64,000 bases of DNA, taken from contig CP136062.1 in assembly GCA_032622095.1 (NCBI GenBank), positions 152,142,875-152,206,874 of the forward strand, in the 5' to 3' direction. The first letter of the stretch is position 1. The number at the start of each line of letters is the position of its first letter. The DNA comes from Siphonodentalium dalli. Lineage: Eukaryota > Mollusca > Scaphopoda > Gadilida > Siphonodentaliidae. Shown piece by piece: positions 14,320 to 27,072 of the stretch. Below the pieces are notes generated by a model. The model searched no databases, was not told the DNA's origin, and saw only the letters and a list, made by a program, of their open reading frames with translations. The position numbers and the translations under genes were made by a program.

Positions 14320-14844
14320 TCACGTTCGATCGTCCGCGGCAAGAGAGATCTTCACTCGACTACGTGTTAGCAATCATATGTTAGCTATAGAAAAGGGTCG
14401 ACACACGCAACCGAAGACGCCATTAAAAGACAGAATTTGTCACATGTGTGATGAACTTAAAGTTGAAACAGAAAAACATTTATTATGGAATGCAATGCGT
14501 ACGCTGACTTTAGAAAAGACTTGTTTAATATTGCTCAAAATTATAGCATAGATTTCATAAACATGAGTGATGATGATATGTTCATCTTTATAATGAAAAA
14601 CAAGGACAAACAAATAATCAATTCCGTGTGAAACCTGGTCCGGTTATTCTTTCTAAAAAGACAGAATGTCAATATGGGGAAATAAACGTTGAAATAATAA
14701 TTTATAATACTATTGATTATTTATCGTAGATATGCCTATTACATGTATTTTATTTTAATGTGTAACTTTTCATGTATTAACTGTTATTTACAACTGCCTC
14801 CATTGGTGTATTGCAATAAATCATCTTATCTTATCTTATCTTAT
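14320..14844 (+). pseudogene. 5'-truncated LINE: C-terminal zinc-finger end of a reverse-transcriptase ORF
   Basis: The translation shows the end of an animal non-LTR retrotransposon protein: RLRVSNHMLAIEKGRH, then a CHMC...H motif, then (after one frameshift near 14,490) FRKDLFNIA...DFINMS, ending at 14,631. The remaining 3' part ends in a TCTTA microsatellite at ~14,820-14,844, a typical LINE tail. It starts directly after the palindrome. Confidence 0.65.
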
Positions 14845-14858
14845 GCCAAACATAATCA

Positions 14859-15274
14859 GCGCGTAAATAGTATATTGTCGTCAAGACGTACGTTGGTGTA
14901 CGTAAAGAAGAGCCTGCTCGTGTTACAGAAGTTTTGCTTCTGTTTACATAACACAGCGCAATTCTATTGGTTGATCACACAAAAATGATATAAACGCTCT
15001 TTATTATTTCCATATCAAGAAACAGTAACAAATAACGCTCTTTATGTTACCATATCCTGATCTAAACAAAAGCCAGATTCCGTAACGTTTTTTGCTTTTG
15101 TTTACATAACAAAAGGAAAAACATTTGACAATAACATACTGTTTATGCCATATTTCTGATTGGTATAAGAACAAGGTATGTCTATATTTTACTATTCTTT
15201 CTGTTTATGGCGGTTTTTGACGGAGATGAATATTTTAACAGCATACCCACCACCAACGCCGCCCGTATCTTTAA
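14859..15274. mobile_element. Second copy of the TTAA-type MITE found inside the Maverick
   Basis: Diverged similarity to 5,645-6,036, including GACAATAACATACTGTTTAT at ~15,128 and the right end CATACCCACC ... TTTAA (TTAA at 15271-15274). The left end is eroded. It has the same orientation as the inner copy. Confidence 0.65.
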
Positions 15275-15309
15275 ACCTTTCAAAACTAAAGCATCATTGA
15301 TCAGTTGTT

Positions 15310-15740
15310 ATCCAGTAGGAAATGTTCAGATAATAAGTTAAACATGTAGGTCGTTTGTTGAACTTATTATCTAAACATTTCTCTCAATAGATATGGCTCC
15401 TTTTGCAGTTTTATTTGTCTGTTGTCTGCTTTTATCACATTAAAGGGGTATTGTACACTAGATCCAGCCATTTATGTGACCATCTCCTTTTATACTCAAC
15501 AGAATATATGCAACAAATGAATGAATTTGAGCATTGGATTAGAGCAAATTACACTCTAATCCGTGGCTCAAATTCATTCATTTGTTGCATATATTCTGTT
15601 GAGTATAAAAGGAGATGGTCCCACAATTGGCCGGATTTAGTGTACAATACCCCTTTAACATTCACCCAAATCATTAATAGACCATTCAGATGTACACTTT
15701 TTAACTTACGGGGAGAATCCATTTGGTATAGAAGTGGTTA
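15310..15740. repeat. Dispersed repeat with a nested TTAA-flanked foldback MITE (15444-15654)
   Basis: The outer sequence (GGTCGTTTGTTGAACTTAT, GGGAGAATCCATTT) recurs at 50,285-51,110. Inserted at TTAA is a 211-bp element whose ~90-100-bp arms are near-perfect reverse complements (AGGGGTATTGTACACTA at each end), with TTAA at 15440-15443 and 15655-15658. Confidence 0.75.
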
Positions 15741-17098
15741 AAGCAAAAAAGCACCGGATCCTGGAACCATGATTACATATTTAAATTTAACGATTCTATG
15801 CTCTCGCAATGCTGTATCATTCTGTCAAGTAATACGCAGACAACCGTTTAGTATCAATGTCACGAACGGTGCCGGTAGCGGGTTTAAACCCATAATGGAT
15901 GTTGATTTGCTTGTGTTACATACAGTATGGATGCCACATGGTTTGACACGTAACAATGTCAGACCAACTGGCACCAATACTCCATAGAACGCAACAAAAT
16001 TAACATCCATTACTTATATTTACACTCAACAGAGTCAACTGGTAGATTCGAAGAGTATCAAGCGCCCATTTCAACGTTATTCTCATAGCTCGTTGCAACT
16101 AGACAAAAAATGGAAACAAGTATGGGTCAGCGTGCGACGTCACTCGACGTAATTTCGACAAACCAATGCCCTGCATTCATATTCCACATGACCGAATGCA
16201 TGTATGAGTGAAAATTCAAAATAAGATTGTATTTTAATCTCGGACGACTACTAAAACGATATAAATTATACACTAGCATCTACCTCACCAATAAGAGCAG
16301 ACATGGTTCGGCGCATGGTTTTTGGACACTTTGGACTATTCGAGACCCGTTTATTTACCAACTAACATGGCAAGGTTGGTGGCTAGGATGCACATACTTG
16401 TATATATACTTGTGTAAATCGAATCTGTTCGAAAGTCTGTCTGAAACAACAATACCATAGTATACTCCTCCGGCGAAACTAAATGTGACAATAACAGTGA
16501 CATCCAACTGGATTTCTCTGAAAAACACCCTTTGGACCTGTGAAAATGCATAGTATAATTACAACGGGCGAAAAAAGATACCAAGTGCCGAAATGTCTTA
16601 GATAAAGTGCCAAAATGTTGACGGGCGTATGCCGAACAGTTGCCGAAAAGCCAGCGTCGAGATGTATGAAGGTTAGGTATTATACTCACTCATGTATCCA
16701 CGTCATATACTCAAGCAATGCACACGGGAAGTATTGATTGTTTATCCACGGTTTCCCACTGTCAGTTGCGGTGCGATTGTTTCACAGGGTCATAATTTTG
16801 GTTGTTAGATTGACATTGCGATTAACGGTTTCTTTGAACCGAGTCGATGTTGGTTTTGGGTCACATTTCATGAAGATTTGTCATTAATGCCGAATGACAG
16901 AAATAAAAACTCTTTTCATTTCGGATTTTCAGCGTTATTGTTTAGCTTTGGGCATTTTGATTTCTGATATAGTAACAAATATCCTAAACACAGTCAATGA
17001 AAACGCCCTAATCAAGTCAGTTCTTGTTGGCATTATTTAACCCCAACATACATGTATGCTCTACACATGGAGATAAACGCGTAGAGTTACTGTTCTTC
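15741..17098. other. No gene recognised
   Basis: AT-rich DNA without long open frames. A stretch around 15,950-16,210 resembles 36,870-37,040 (CAGACCAACT..GCA...CATCCAT), so part is an old dispersed repeat. 9-bp target duplication CTGTTCTTC at 17090-17098 belongs to the next element. Confidence 0.5.
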
Positions 17099-18363
17099 GG
17101 TTACGTAGCGTTTTTCCGAAGACCCATAACTCCGAAGGTCCGATTCTCCGAAGGTCAGATTCTCCGACGCCCCGATTCTCCGAAAGCCCATAACTCCGAA
17201 GTCCCGATTCTCCGAAATCCCATAACTCCGAAGACCCATAACTCCGAAATCCCATAACTCCGAAGGCCTATAACTCCGAACGCCCATAACTCCGAAGGTC
17301 TATAACTCCGAAGGGCCGATTCTCCGAAGGTCCGATTCTCCGAAGGTCCGATTCTCCGAAGGTCCGATTCTCCGAAGATCATGTTTTATCGCTTATTAAA
17401 TAGTGTACAGTCCAGTAATGGGGCCCTAGGGAAGACCGCCCCCAAAAAACATGTCAAATGTCATGTAAACGTCAGGAAATCCCTCCTAGGCATTCAAATA
17501 TTCACAGTGTTCCTGCCCAGGGGAGCCCCCGGACCAACGATTGGGGGCGACCCCTCCCATGTATGCGCTCCCCAAATCAGGCCTTCGTGATATGCTTTCG
17601 GCATATCATATGCATGATATATCCCCCACATATGCTAATTAATGTGCACCCCTAAATGGGAACCCTGGCTCCGCCACTGGTGTGCACCGGGTATATTATA
17701 ACGAAACGCTGCAAGAATGTCAGAGTAGCCTAACGTGCACAGGGGCGACAAGTTCTTCCCCGTTCACCCCTGTACATTTTACTCTGGCATCTCATGGGCC
17801 AACGTAACGTTATAGTATCTGGTGTATAGTCAGTGGCGGGCCAGGATTCCCATTTAGGTGGGGGCAGTAGGAAAAGTTTGAATATTTTGATGCCCCATGA
17901 ACGATTTCCGGGCGTTTACATGACATTGGACATGTTTTGGTAGGGGCCCATATTGTCTGAAATAGCAAGTAGAGGTTTAATGGGGGCAGTGGGAATTTTG
18001 GGACCCCTTGGCTTCGCCACTGGACTGTACACTATTTAGTAAACGATAATACCCCGATAAAACAAAATCTTCGGAGAATCGGACCTTCGGAGAATCGGAC
18101 CTTCGGAGTTATGGGCCGTCGGAGAATCGGGCCTTCGGAGTTATAGGTCTTCGGAGAATCGGCCCTTCGGAGTTATAGGTCTTCAGAGTTATAGGTCTTC
18201 GGAGAATCGGTCCTTCGGAGTTATGGGCTTTCGGAGAATCGGATCTTCGGAGTTATGGGCCGTCGGAGAATCGGGTCTTCGGAATTGTGGGCCGTCGGAG
18301 AATCGGGTCTTCGGAGTTGTGGGCCTTCGTAGTAATAGGTCTTCGGAAAACCGGTCTGACAGC
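17099..18363. mobile_element. Mutator-like non-autonomous element with tandem-repeat TIRs, copy A
   Basis: The element is flanked by a perfect 9-bp duplication CTGTTCTTC (17090-17098, 18364-18372), the length typical of Mutator-like elements. Each end is a ~270-300-bp array of ~16-bp subrepeats (CATAACTCCGAAG and GATTCTCCGAAGG types), inverted between the two ends. The ~680-bp interior has GTGTACAGTCCAGT near both sides and inner inverted stretches, but no coding sequence. Copy B is at 40257-41513 in opposite orientation. Confidence 0.85.
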
Positions 18364-18372
18364 CTGTTCTTC

Positions 18373-19154
18373 TGTGACGAACGATATATAATTCGCGAGT
18401 CAAAACTATCCTAAAATGCATTCGTGCCATAATTAATAACAGATAATTGCGTCGACAGTATGTATTACGTATATATACTACGTTATGTTTACCGCGAAAA
18501 CAAATATTGTATTATATGTTCGCGTATATCTAAGTTTAATTTCGAACAAATCTGTACTGGGTAGTTGTATATGCCTGGACAACTGTTACCGCGAAAAAAT
18601 CCACGTTCAATGTCCACTCACAAGAGCCGTGTCAATGGGCTTGGTTTTGATGTCTGACAACGATTATTTCCCCCAGAAAAACGTTCGTAAATGTCTTTGT
18701 TATCGATATTTATCGGAATTTTTCATATGCATCAATGTAATTTCTCCTATTATATTATAAAACTGTGTTTTAAATCGGTTAATGGACTCGCAACTGGACA
18801 TTCGTAAACTAAATGGTCTCTACCTGCGCCCTCGACCATCCAGTTTATGAATGTCCAATAGCTCGTCCATTAATCCTGACATAAAATCCGCCTATATGAA
18901 CCTATATGTGAATATTTACGTCCCTATTTGTATGACGATAAGTTTTCTAATCACATGGACATGGCGTCCAGGCCTATATGAATATGAGTGTGATATCCAC
19001 TGATACGGACGACGGATCGCATAAGAACGCCACACGAGGATACACAGGCGAGTTTTTCTGGTGCATATCAACTGGATACACGTGTGTAAATACACAAACT
19101 TCGTACATATCGCCGCAAGCCGACAAAAAGTACATTGTAATATATACTGTAATA
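18373..19154. other. No gene recognised
   Basis: AT-rich. A short imperfect inverted pair (GACATTCATAAACT types) at ~18,780-18,860 is the only structure seen. Confidence 0.4.
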
Positions 19155-19612
19155 TGTGACCCGCCATATCAAATCCAGTCGTAAGTCGGGATTTTTTTTT
19201 ACCCTGTGCCAATGCATTCTCTTATATATGCCTCGATATAGGTCGTCTCGCATATATAAGAGAATGCATTGGCCTAACAATTTTTTATCATTTTTTTAAA
19301 ATAAATGTTTCTTACAATTTTTAGGACATAAAATAAAAAACATCCATTACCCTGCAGGGAGCCCCACACATATATAGAAGCATATAGAAGAGTGTCGTCT
19401 GCTCATGTTTGTCTGGGGCTCTGTATGGGTGAAACTATAAAATTGTTAAAGAATACAAGAAAAAATTATTAAAATTGTAAAAAATTGTCATGCCAATGAA
19501 TTCTCTTATATATGCGAGGCGACCTATGGTCGACTCGCATATATAAGAGAATGCATTGGCACAGGGTAAAAAAAATCCCGACTTACGACTGGATTTGTTA
19601 TGGCGGGTCACA
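19155..19612. mobile_element. MITE with TGTGACCCGCC ends and two internal terminal palindromes, copy 1
   Basis: Outer inverted repeats TGTGACCCGCCATA...TCGGGATTTTTTTT. Inside each end sits a ~75-bp near-perfect palindrome made of CCAATGCATTCTCTTATATA, GCGAG and a GACC/GGTC centre. The ~230-bp middle is AT-rich. The second full copy is at 35512-35936, with a TA target. Confidence 0.8.
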
Positions 19613-20436
19613 CATATACTGTAATGTGTTATGTTTTGTCAACAGTCCTTCCTAGTCATCTTTGTCCAATTGATTTTCGGATTATATCAGTTTAGAATAT
19701 CAAATTTGCGTAAGTAAGTAAGTAATGCTTTATTCCCAGCCAATTGGTAATTTGGTACATGAGAAAACATATAATACACTATGTAAGCGATGTCACAAAG
19801 AACCTGTTCCGTGACTGCGTTTATTGTGCACTGGGCTCCCCAAATATGTGAAAGTGTTCGCTGGGCGAAGTAAACAATGACGAATATTGAATGTTCTTTA
19901 TATTAAAGATGAAGGTGAGTAAACGACCAAACAACAAAGGGATAGCAAAACATCAAATAGAGCAACAACAAGAGATAACGCCACGAACAGGTACGTGGTT
20001 AGGCGGTGTCTGCTGGGGGGGGGGGGGGGGGGGGGGGGGTGACCACCTTATGATTCACAAAGACCAATTGTCCAACTCTATGAATTTAATTTGCACCCCC
20101 TTGAGTTAGAATGTGACAACTGATACGTTGTCTCTAACAGCCCATGTCCGATTTCCAACTGATGGCATTTTCAGTCTAATATTTTGACTGAATCTTGGTC
20201 TAAAAAGACATAGTTTACACAAAACGTTGGTTGAAAAATTAGACTATCAAAATAGGATAATCTCAGCTTATTGTCGGTATGAAATTCCCCACTGCCGTAG
20301 ATTCAGGTACATGTATATGAACTCTCCAACAGTTGAAACAAACGAACAACGTCGTGGTTGGATGGTAAAACATCCTGTCTCTGCGTCTCTGGTGCGTGAA
20401 ACATCAACGAAACACGTTGCTGAAGATATGCCGACA
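19613..20436. other. Repeat-derived spacer with a long G tract at ~20,017-20,039
   Basis: Includes (GTAA)n-like 19,708-19,722, a long run of G, and a fragment of the dispersed repeat with CACCCCCTTGAGTTAGAAT (20,094) that is also seen at 22,520. No gene. Confidence 0.5.
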
Positions 20437-20615
20437 TCAGGAATATACGAATTCTCGAAGTCCATTTCTCACGATATCTTTTCGTATCCGTTCTGATGTG
20501 TCCACCTGTATTTGCATCGCTTCAATAAGTGCGTCATCAGACTCGGCGTACGCCGCTTGATTTATAAACTTTCCCAACGTTATTAGGCTCCTGATGTTGA
20601 AATTTACGTCTAACC
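20437..20615 (-). CDS. Possible terminal exon of a host gene
   Basis: An open frame of about 59 codons ends at a stop at 20437-20439. At its upstream edge is a good acceptor (TGTGTTTCTTCCAG, then GG at 20615). The peptide looks protein-like (LITLGKFINQAAYAESDDAL, then a charged helix) and not repeat-derived. Incoming phase is 1, which matches the outgoing phase of the exon at 33,348-33,564 on the same strand. Joining them would need a ~12.7-kb intron; that is speculation. No family recognised. Confidence 0.35.
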
Positions 20616-20717
20616 CTGGAAGAAACACAAGCACGAGTTATAACAAGTAAAAAACAAATCCCATGACTTCTCAATCTATACGTTCGCCGTAGAGTGTGTA
20701 CATGCACAGAACGACAA

Positions 20718-21092
20718 GAGTGTGTGAATAGATGTGTCGATACGACACGAGTGTGTGGATAGGTTTGTCGATACGACACGAGTGTGTGGATATATTTGTC
20801 GATACGACACGAGTGTGTGGATAGGTTTGTCGATACGACACGAGTGTGTGGATAGGTTTGTCGATACGACACGAGTGTGTGGATATATTTGTCGATAAGA
20901 CACGAGTGTATGGATAGATTTGTCGAGAGGACACGAGTGTGTGGATATGTTTGTCGATACGACACGAGTGTGTGGATATGTTTGTCGATACGACACGAGT
21001 GTGTGGATATGTTTGTCGATACGACACGAGTGTGTGGATATATTTGTCGATACACGAGTGTGTGGATAGGTTTGTCGACACGACAAGAGTGC
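20718..21092. repeat. 31-bp minisatellite, about 12 copies
   Basis: The unit contains GTGTGTGGATA, TTTGTCGATACGACACGA, with variants. Because 31 is not a multiple of 3 all frames cycle, giving spurious long frames on both strands. Confidence 0.95.
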
Positions 21093-21752
21093 CAGCGCGG
21101 AAGGATATAACTCGAGGCTGATAACACAAGTGCCGGATCAACAAACACATCCACATACGTGTCGTTCTGTGTTTATTTCACAGCAATGCTTGCCCGCGTA
21201 TAGTACCTGAGTTACATTTTTTACCACATCTCTGCCTGGCCACAGCAAACGATCTACTGCTTTCTCTCTCGCGAGAGAAAGGAATCGAGCAATCATATAA
21301 TCAATTAATTGAAAAAAGAGACTTACAATGTTCCATACATGTACGTGCTTCAAAAAGTTGACAAGGTCGTTTTATTTTTATTTTCCAGGAACATTCGTGT
21401 AATAAGGTTCAAAATTGTATGGACGACAAACTTGTTGTAAGTTGAATCTAAACTAGATCATGTCAATGCATCTCTACTCTGGCTGAACGTCCGTATAGAT
21501 CATATTCCACCAGTACCAATCCTGGAATTTTGTTTATGTTCTGACCCGTTCTGACATGGAACTTTAGTAGTGATTCATGGCATGATCTACATCTAAACAA
21601 GTCTAATACAGCTGTTTCCTACATGCTCAAAGAAATAACAGTAACTCTATAAGTTATTCTACATCGGATAAGTTTGTTTTACAGCTAAAACCATCCGCAT
21701 GTAATTATATGTTATACGGAGAGAGCGGCCGAATGCCAATTGATGTGTTAAA
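21093..21752. other. No gene established
   Basis: A short minus-strand stretch (~21,210-21,275) has exon-like borders (pyrimidine-rich AG and CAG/GTACTA) but its phase does not fit the exon at 20.5 kb. Otherwise nothing seen. Confidence 0.3.
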
Positions 21753-23804
21753 CCCCTGTCACACTCAGGCCGGCGCTCTCACTGCGCTGCAAAAGTACCA
21801 ACATATGACTAACACGCAAGAGGAGCGCCGAAAACTGTCGAAAATTGTCAAACTTTTAAAACAAAGTATGCTCCTATTGCGTTCCTACTTTGTCAAGTCT
21901 CACGCTCTTAGTGCGTTCAAGTCGCTGTCATTGTGATGCTAGTACGTTCTCAATAAGTTCACAAAATGCTCTCTGCGCGGGCGCGGAGAGTATATATAGC
22001 GCCTACTGCGTTCTCCAGTCATAGTGAGTTTTTAGGTTGTGGGGAAAATACCCAACACTCCGCAATAAATTAGCTGTCCGATTAAACTACTGTCACACTC
22101 CGCTGCGACCAGGCCGGCGCTTGCATTGCGCTGAAAAATAATCAAAGCGCCAAGGAAAGCGCAGTAAGGTATCCAAGAACGTATTGATGACCCATTGGAC
22201 ACTGGATAGGACGGGAGAGGGTCTCTGTGATCGTTCCAGAGCGCCAGAGCGCCGCGCTTGTTTTGTGCATGCACAAAACAAGCGCAGAGGTTCGGCGTTC
22301 TGACCAGGCGTATTACCGTCGTCATGACAGCGCAAAGCGTACTAACAACGCAATGAGAACGACTTGAACGCATTAAGAGCGTTTACGGCGTGGAGGAAAC
22401 GCAGTGAGAGCGTGTGAGAGCGTGAGACCTGACAAGGCAGGAACGAAATGGGTCGTACACACAGGGACGTGGCTAGAGGGTTTCCGTTGGGGGTGTCAAC
22501 CTTGGGATTTTTCCAACTGCACCCCCTTGAGTTAGAATCAGACCGAACACAAGTTTTGCATAATTCCATTTGCACCCCCCCCTTTCACCTTAGTGTTTAT
22601 GCCTAATATCCTATATCTTCATAAACCATGGTTCTATATTCCCGGTATGAGAACATTCAGATATTTTAACCTGAAACATTGCATAAATCCTAATATCTAG
22701 TGGTCTAACTCCATACAATTGCACACGGCTACGGGCAAGAGACCACGACATCACTGAGCTGACCATCGTTGTTCGGCCGGTGTGAGAAAATTTTGAAATT
22801 CGATCAAGAAAATCGCAAATCCTAGCATCCAGACTGGCCTCAACTAAAGCTTTTCTATAGTGTTGGACATTTCAAACCTCATACCCCCCTCAGGTTGTAA
22901 AATTCTCCAACTGATGACCACAAGTTTGACCAAATGTAGTAAAATATTGTTAAACTTATGAGCATTTTTGTATTGGCCACAAGGGAGAGGCAATGACACA
23001 CCAGGCCGATCATGGTTCGGCCCGGTGTGCGAAAATTTTGTAATCTGAACAAGAAAATCTTGAGCGCGTTACCATTTCTGACATTGGTTCTCTTGTTTTA
23101 ACAGATTGAAAATTTCTGACAATTTTCAGCGCTTCCACTGTGCGTTACTCGTATTTTGATACTTTTTCAACTCAAAGCAAAAGCCAGCCTGATCGCAGCG
23201 GAGTGTGACAGTGGTATGAGCAGACCGGATTTCAAAGTGGAATTGTACTGTAAACCTGCTGTAAACGCCGGAAGAACGCCATGTATAACGCTTGGGCGTA
23301 AAGCGAGCGCCAGAGTCGCAGTGGCAGCACAATGTGGACGTTCTATGAGCGGGAACCAGTCCATAACACCCCATGACAGCGCAATAAGTTTTGGACAGAG
23401 CCTCATTGAGCGTATTAAAGACGGGAAAGGCACGTAGTGAGAATTTGATTAAGCTTACTGCAGTCACTAAAGACAAGATTAATTTCTTGCTGCGATCACG
23501 AGAAGCTAATATGCACTCTTGCTACGTCCACATAACGCTCACGTCGCTCGCTTGGCGCTTTGCTTTGTGCTGTCACGGCGACAGTACTACGTCCTGGTCA
23601 GAACGCCGAGCCTGTGCGCTTGTTTTGTGCATGCATAAAACAAGCGCGGCGCTCTGGCACCTATGGGCGACCATGGAGATCCTCGCCCGTTGTAGCCAGT
23701 GTCCACTGCGTCACCAATCGGTTCTTGGAGACCTTAGTGCGTTTAGGTGGCCGCTTTGGTACTTTTGCAGCGCAATGAGAGCGCCGACCTGAGTGTGACA
23801 GGGG
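21753..23804. mobile_element. 2.05-kb TIR element with a nested second pair of ends
   Basis: The terminal inverted repeats of ~48 bp start CCCCTGTCACACTCAGG and continue to GCAAAAGTACC. A related inner pair (CTGTCACACTCCGCTGCGA) lies at ~22,090 and ends at ~23,213, so one element may sit inside another of the same family. The ends are GC-rich with many GCGC and CGC motifs. No transposase frame is seen. The GTGCATGCACAAAACAAGCG stretch is repeated inverted at ~22,265 and 23,625. Confidence 0.7.
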
Positions 23805-24036
23805 CTGTAATAACCATGCGTGTGATAATGTATTGGTTGAAAGTGGTAAATATGAAGTGTAATAGATATTGTAAATTATTATCACTTTATAGGGCGTTCT
23901 CTAGGCCATTAGTACTGTTATACCGGGCGTTCGAAATGACGAACACTCGGCATTTTTGCGGGCCGCGGGCCGATATTGGATCGTGCTTTTCAATAACGGC
24001 CCGCGGCCCGCAGAAAATATGTGCAGCAGAATTACC
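23805..24036. other. Spacer with GC-rich hairpin
   Basis: GCGGGCCGCGGGCC at ~23,957 pairs with GGCCCGCGGCCCGC at ~23,998. No gene. Confidence 0.5.
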
Positions 24037-24883
24037 TGCAATTTTACGTTTCTTCCCTCGCTAAGATCCCCCGAAGATTGCCGAACGTCACTCGGTGCTA
24101 AGATCCCCCGAAGATTCCCGAACATCACTACCGAACCTGCGACGGAGATTCCCTTACACATTGTGTATATAATACGTTTATCTACCATTCGTGTGACAGA
24201 ATCCACTACACCAATTTCATTTTAAGAGGTTTTTTTAAATGCCAAAATCGTTGGATTTGTGTCCGACGATTAGTTTTCTTGAGTAATTTCTCCCAACCTG
24301 CAAGTTTATCTGTGTCACACGATTAACTCGATTTGCTAAATTCTCCTAACCTGCAATGGCACGCGCTTTTGTCTAACGGAAATTGAATTCAATGGACAAA
24401 ATCTCCCACACCTGCGTTTTTTTGTTTATATAATATTACAAATATATATTAGTTACTTTCTGATATGTTTTACCATATTACCTACGATGGGAGGCAATCA
24501 AATAATGATTAAAATAAAACAAAATTATAGTGCACATAAATATACGTTGGAATGTTTGCACGCGATTCCATGTGACGTCAGAGTTCATTCATAAATGTTG
24601 TTTTGAAGCGCGCACATTGCGAATTTCAATTTCAGTCACTATCACTATCAGTCTCTATTACTGCAATTCGTCTCCGTTTTCTCTGTGTTGGTTGATCGGA
24701 TTGAGGATTATAGTTATTTTTAATGTATTGTACTGTGCAATCTCCTTTGATGTCGAGGAAATGTTAAAACAATTTCAAAACAACATACGGCCATTTTGTT
24801 ATTCTTGTATTTCCGAAACATACCGAACGACTTCGGGAATAATCGGGGGATCTTAGCGAGGGAAGAAACGAAACCTTGCAAAT
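24037..24883. mobile_element. ~850-bp TIR element
   Basis: The left end (TTTCTTCCCTCGCTAAGATC at ~24,049) is inverted at the right end (GATCTTAGCGAGGGAAGAAA at ~24,849). The outer part GCAATTTTACG/CGAAACCTTGC is imperfect. The left TIR has a partial tandem copy (CTAAGATCCCCCGAAGATT twice). No coding sequence. Confidence 0.7.
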
Positions 24884-25430
24884 TACCTCCCTTCTCAATT
24901 TGCGCTTCCGTTTTAGGCTAATCGCTAACGAAAAATGGGAACAGATTATCACTAATTTACTCATGTTTTCCACTAATTTACAGTCGGATAATTCCTGTTT
25001 TTCGAAGGATTATTACCCCAAAGGTTAGTAAACATAGTTATTTTGATATGCCAATGTCTCAATTTTCGCAAACCGTCCTCAATACTTGGTTGATTTATCA
25101 CCTATATTCGATGCAATCAAATGTCACGTGATTAGGAACCAGCGATGATAACCGGTTGTACATTCAATAACTGCACAATCCAGTATTTATCGAAATAAAG
25201 ACATGTTAAAGTGAACGTTGAAGTGACAATCTTATTATTCTGTTGTGATTTGAAAATCAAAGTTGAAAGATTTATTGAATTGAAGAAAAAAAGTTTGTAT
25301 TATTACCCCCCTCTTCCCCCAACAAAAAGGCCCATATATTGGACTTTAATTGAAATAAATAATGTCATGAAGTCATTAACGGTCCAGTGAAATGTTATGA
25401 AGTCATTAACGGCCCTGTGATAATAATAGT
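24884..25430. other. No gene recognised
   Basis: AT-rich, with a short direct repeat TGAAGTCATTAACGG (25,365 and 25,397) next to the following foldback. Confidence 0.4.
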
Positions 25431-25607
25431 AATAACATGATTTTCAAGGGCGTTATGGTTCAGTACCGGTCCTCCCAATGATTAACAGCCCTCGGGCTAT
25501 TAGCGGCCCTCGACTTTGTCTCGGGCCGCTAATAGGCACTCGGACTGTTAATCATTCCTGTCGGGCCGTTACTGAACCATAACGCCCTTGACAAAATCAT
25601 GTTATTG
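25431..25607. repeat. Foldback repeat, arms ~80 bp
   Basis: AATAACATGATTTTCAAGGG at the left pairs with its complement at the right; the centre is CTCGACTTTGTCTCGGGCC. Probably a MITE. Confidence 0.7.
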
Positions 25608-25734
25608 CTTCAATATTATATATGTTAGCGCTTAAACTCAGTAAATTTCGCATCCTCTAATTTCACATGGATAAACAAAGTTAAGCAAATTTTAACAGAA
25701 TATGGTCAGATTCACTTAATGAATATAGATAAAA

Positions 25735-26160
25735 TTCAATTTACTGAACGATTACTCTCGTACATTGAGTGCAACCTTATTGGTAGATTCCATGATAAAT
25801 TTTGAAGATTACTTGAATGTTCTTGACACCAGAAACCGGTTAACGTTAACATTATGTAGATTTCGTACATGTAATCATCAGCTACCCATGGAGACAGGCC
25901 GATGGAATAATATTGATCTAGCTGACAGAATATGCACAAAGTGTCACAAAAGCAGTCTTGGTGATGAATTTCACTATTTATTGGAATGTGAATTCTCTAT
26001 GGATGTAAAAAACGCATTTTACAACCAAAATACATTAGAAGAAAAGATGCTACTGCGATGAATGAAATTCTTAACATGAAGAATCACACACTACTCCGCA
26101 GACTATGTTCTTTCATTAGGATAATCACGAACGTTTTCTCAGTTCACAATTAATGCATGT
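25735..26160 (+). pseudogene. Second LINE 3' ORF remnant
   Basis: The frame 25,765-26,061 shows the same zinc-finger end as 14,320 but with clearer spacing: LCRFRTCNHQLPMETGRW, RICTKCHKSSLGDEFHYLLEC (C-x2-C...H...C). Upstream codons continue in a shifted frame. A 5'-truncated, old copy. Confidence 0.65.
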
Positions 26161-26189
26161 AAATCTCTAGGCGAGAAACACTATATGGA

Positions 26190-26295
26190 TTCCCATTCAT
26201 TCATCTATGCGGATGGTCAGATGCGTGGTTCGACAGAAAGTCTTGGGCTTTCTGTTGAACTTAGCTAGCTGTTCATCCGCATGGATGAATGGGAA
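26190..26295. repeat. Foldback repeat
   Basis: TTCCCATTCATTCATCTATGCGGATG pattern pairs with CATCCGCATGGATGAATGGGAA; the inner AGAAAG/CTTTCT also pairs. Confidence 0.7.
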
Positions 26296-27072
26296 CCAAG
26301 TAACTAAATATCTGCCAATAAGCACAGTGAGTATCCATGTATATTCAGTTATAATTGATTATTTATATAGTCATGCTATGATATTCACACTTGGCTTCTA
26401 TGTTAGTGTATTAAATTATATATGTATGGTTCCCGGAATCAATTATACAATATAGTCACAACGGGTGAACGAAATGGCAGTCAACGACTCGACTCAACTG
26501 AGATGTTAAATTAAGTCTGGCATGCATAGTTGTTTAGTATAAATACTAAAATTGACGATATATGAACCTATCATTTGTAGCTAAAACTAAACACACGGGT
26601 GTGAAGAAATCAACTGTTAGTTCGGTTTGCGATCGATTAGTTTACTCCATCCAACAATATTTCACATGATACATGTAGTACGACATGTTCACTTCGGACG
26701 ACAATTAAGCTAGTAGCGGTGTCAGAATTAAACTGCGATTATACTCATCGAATTTAAACAAGCCATCGACCCGGAACCATATGTACATATCTATTATATA
26801 TATTGCTATATTATGTCTATTGTATATATACTTCTAGTTAATATCTCAATATCCTTTATGTAATATGTAATGTATTTACTTGGATGAGAGAATAAAGCAT
26901 ATATATATAAATTGCTCGAAATTAGGTTTGGCACAACTCATTTGGAAACTAATTAGTGGTACGTGATATCTCAAATACCATATCCAACTATCGAAGGCAC
27001 GAAATATTTGCCTTTCACAGTTTCAAGCAATTCATCACACGGTGCTAACGTTCGGATATTTGAGCTATACAC
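26296..27072. other. No gene recognised
   Basis: Very AT-rich with TATATA runs near 26,780-26,910; nothing else seen. Confidence 0.4.

Noticed and set aside
14066-14551. Repeat protein frames over the palindrome
   Set aside because: The two strands encode the same peptide because the DNA is a palindrome; only the LINE part at the end is a real remnant.
20537-21156. Three overlapping frames of 136-205 codons with TYPHTRV-type repeats
   Set aside because: 31-bp minisatellite read in all frames.
21210-21275. Small minus-strand exon with AG and GT borders
   Set aside because: Too short, and its phase does not fit the nearest exon; no independent support.
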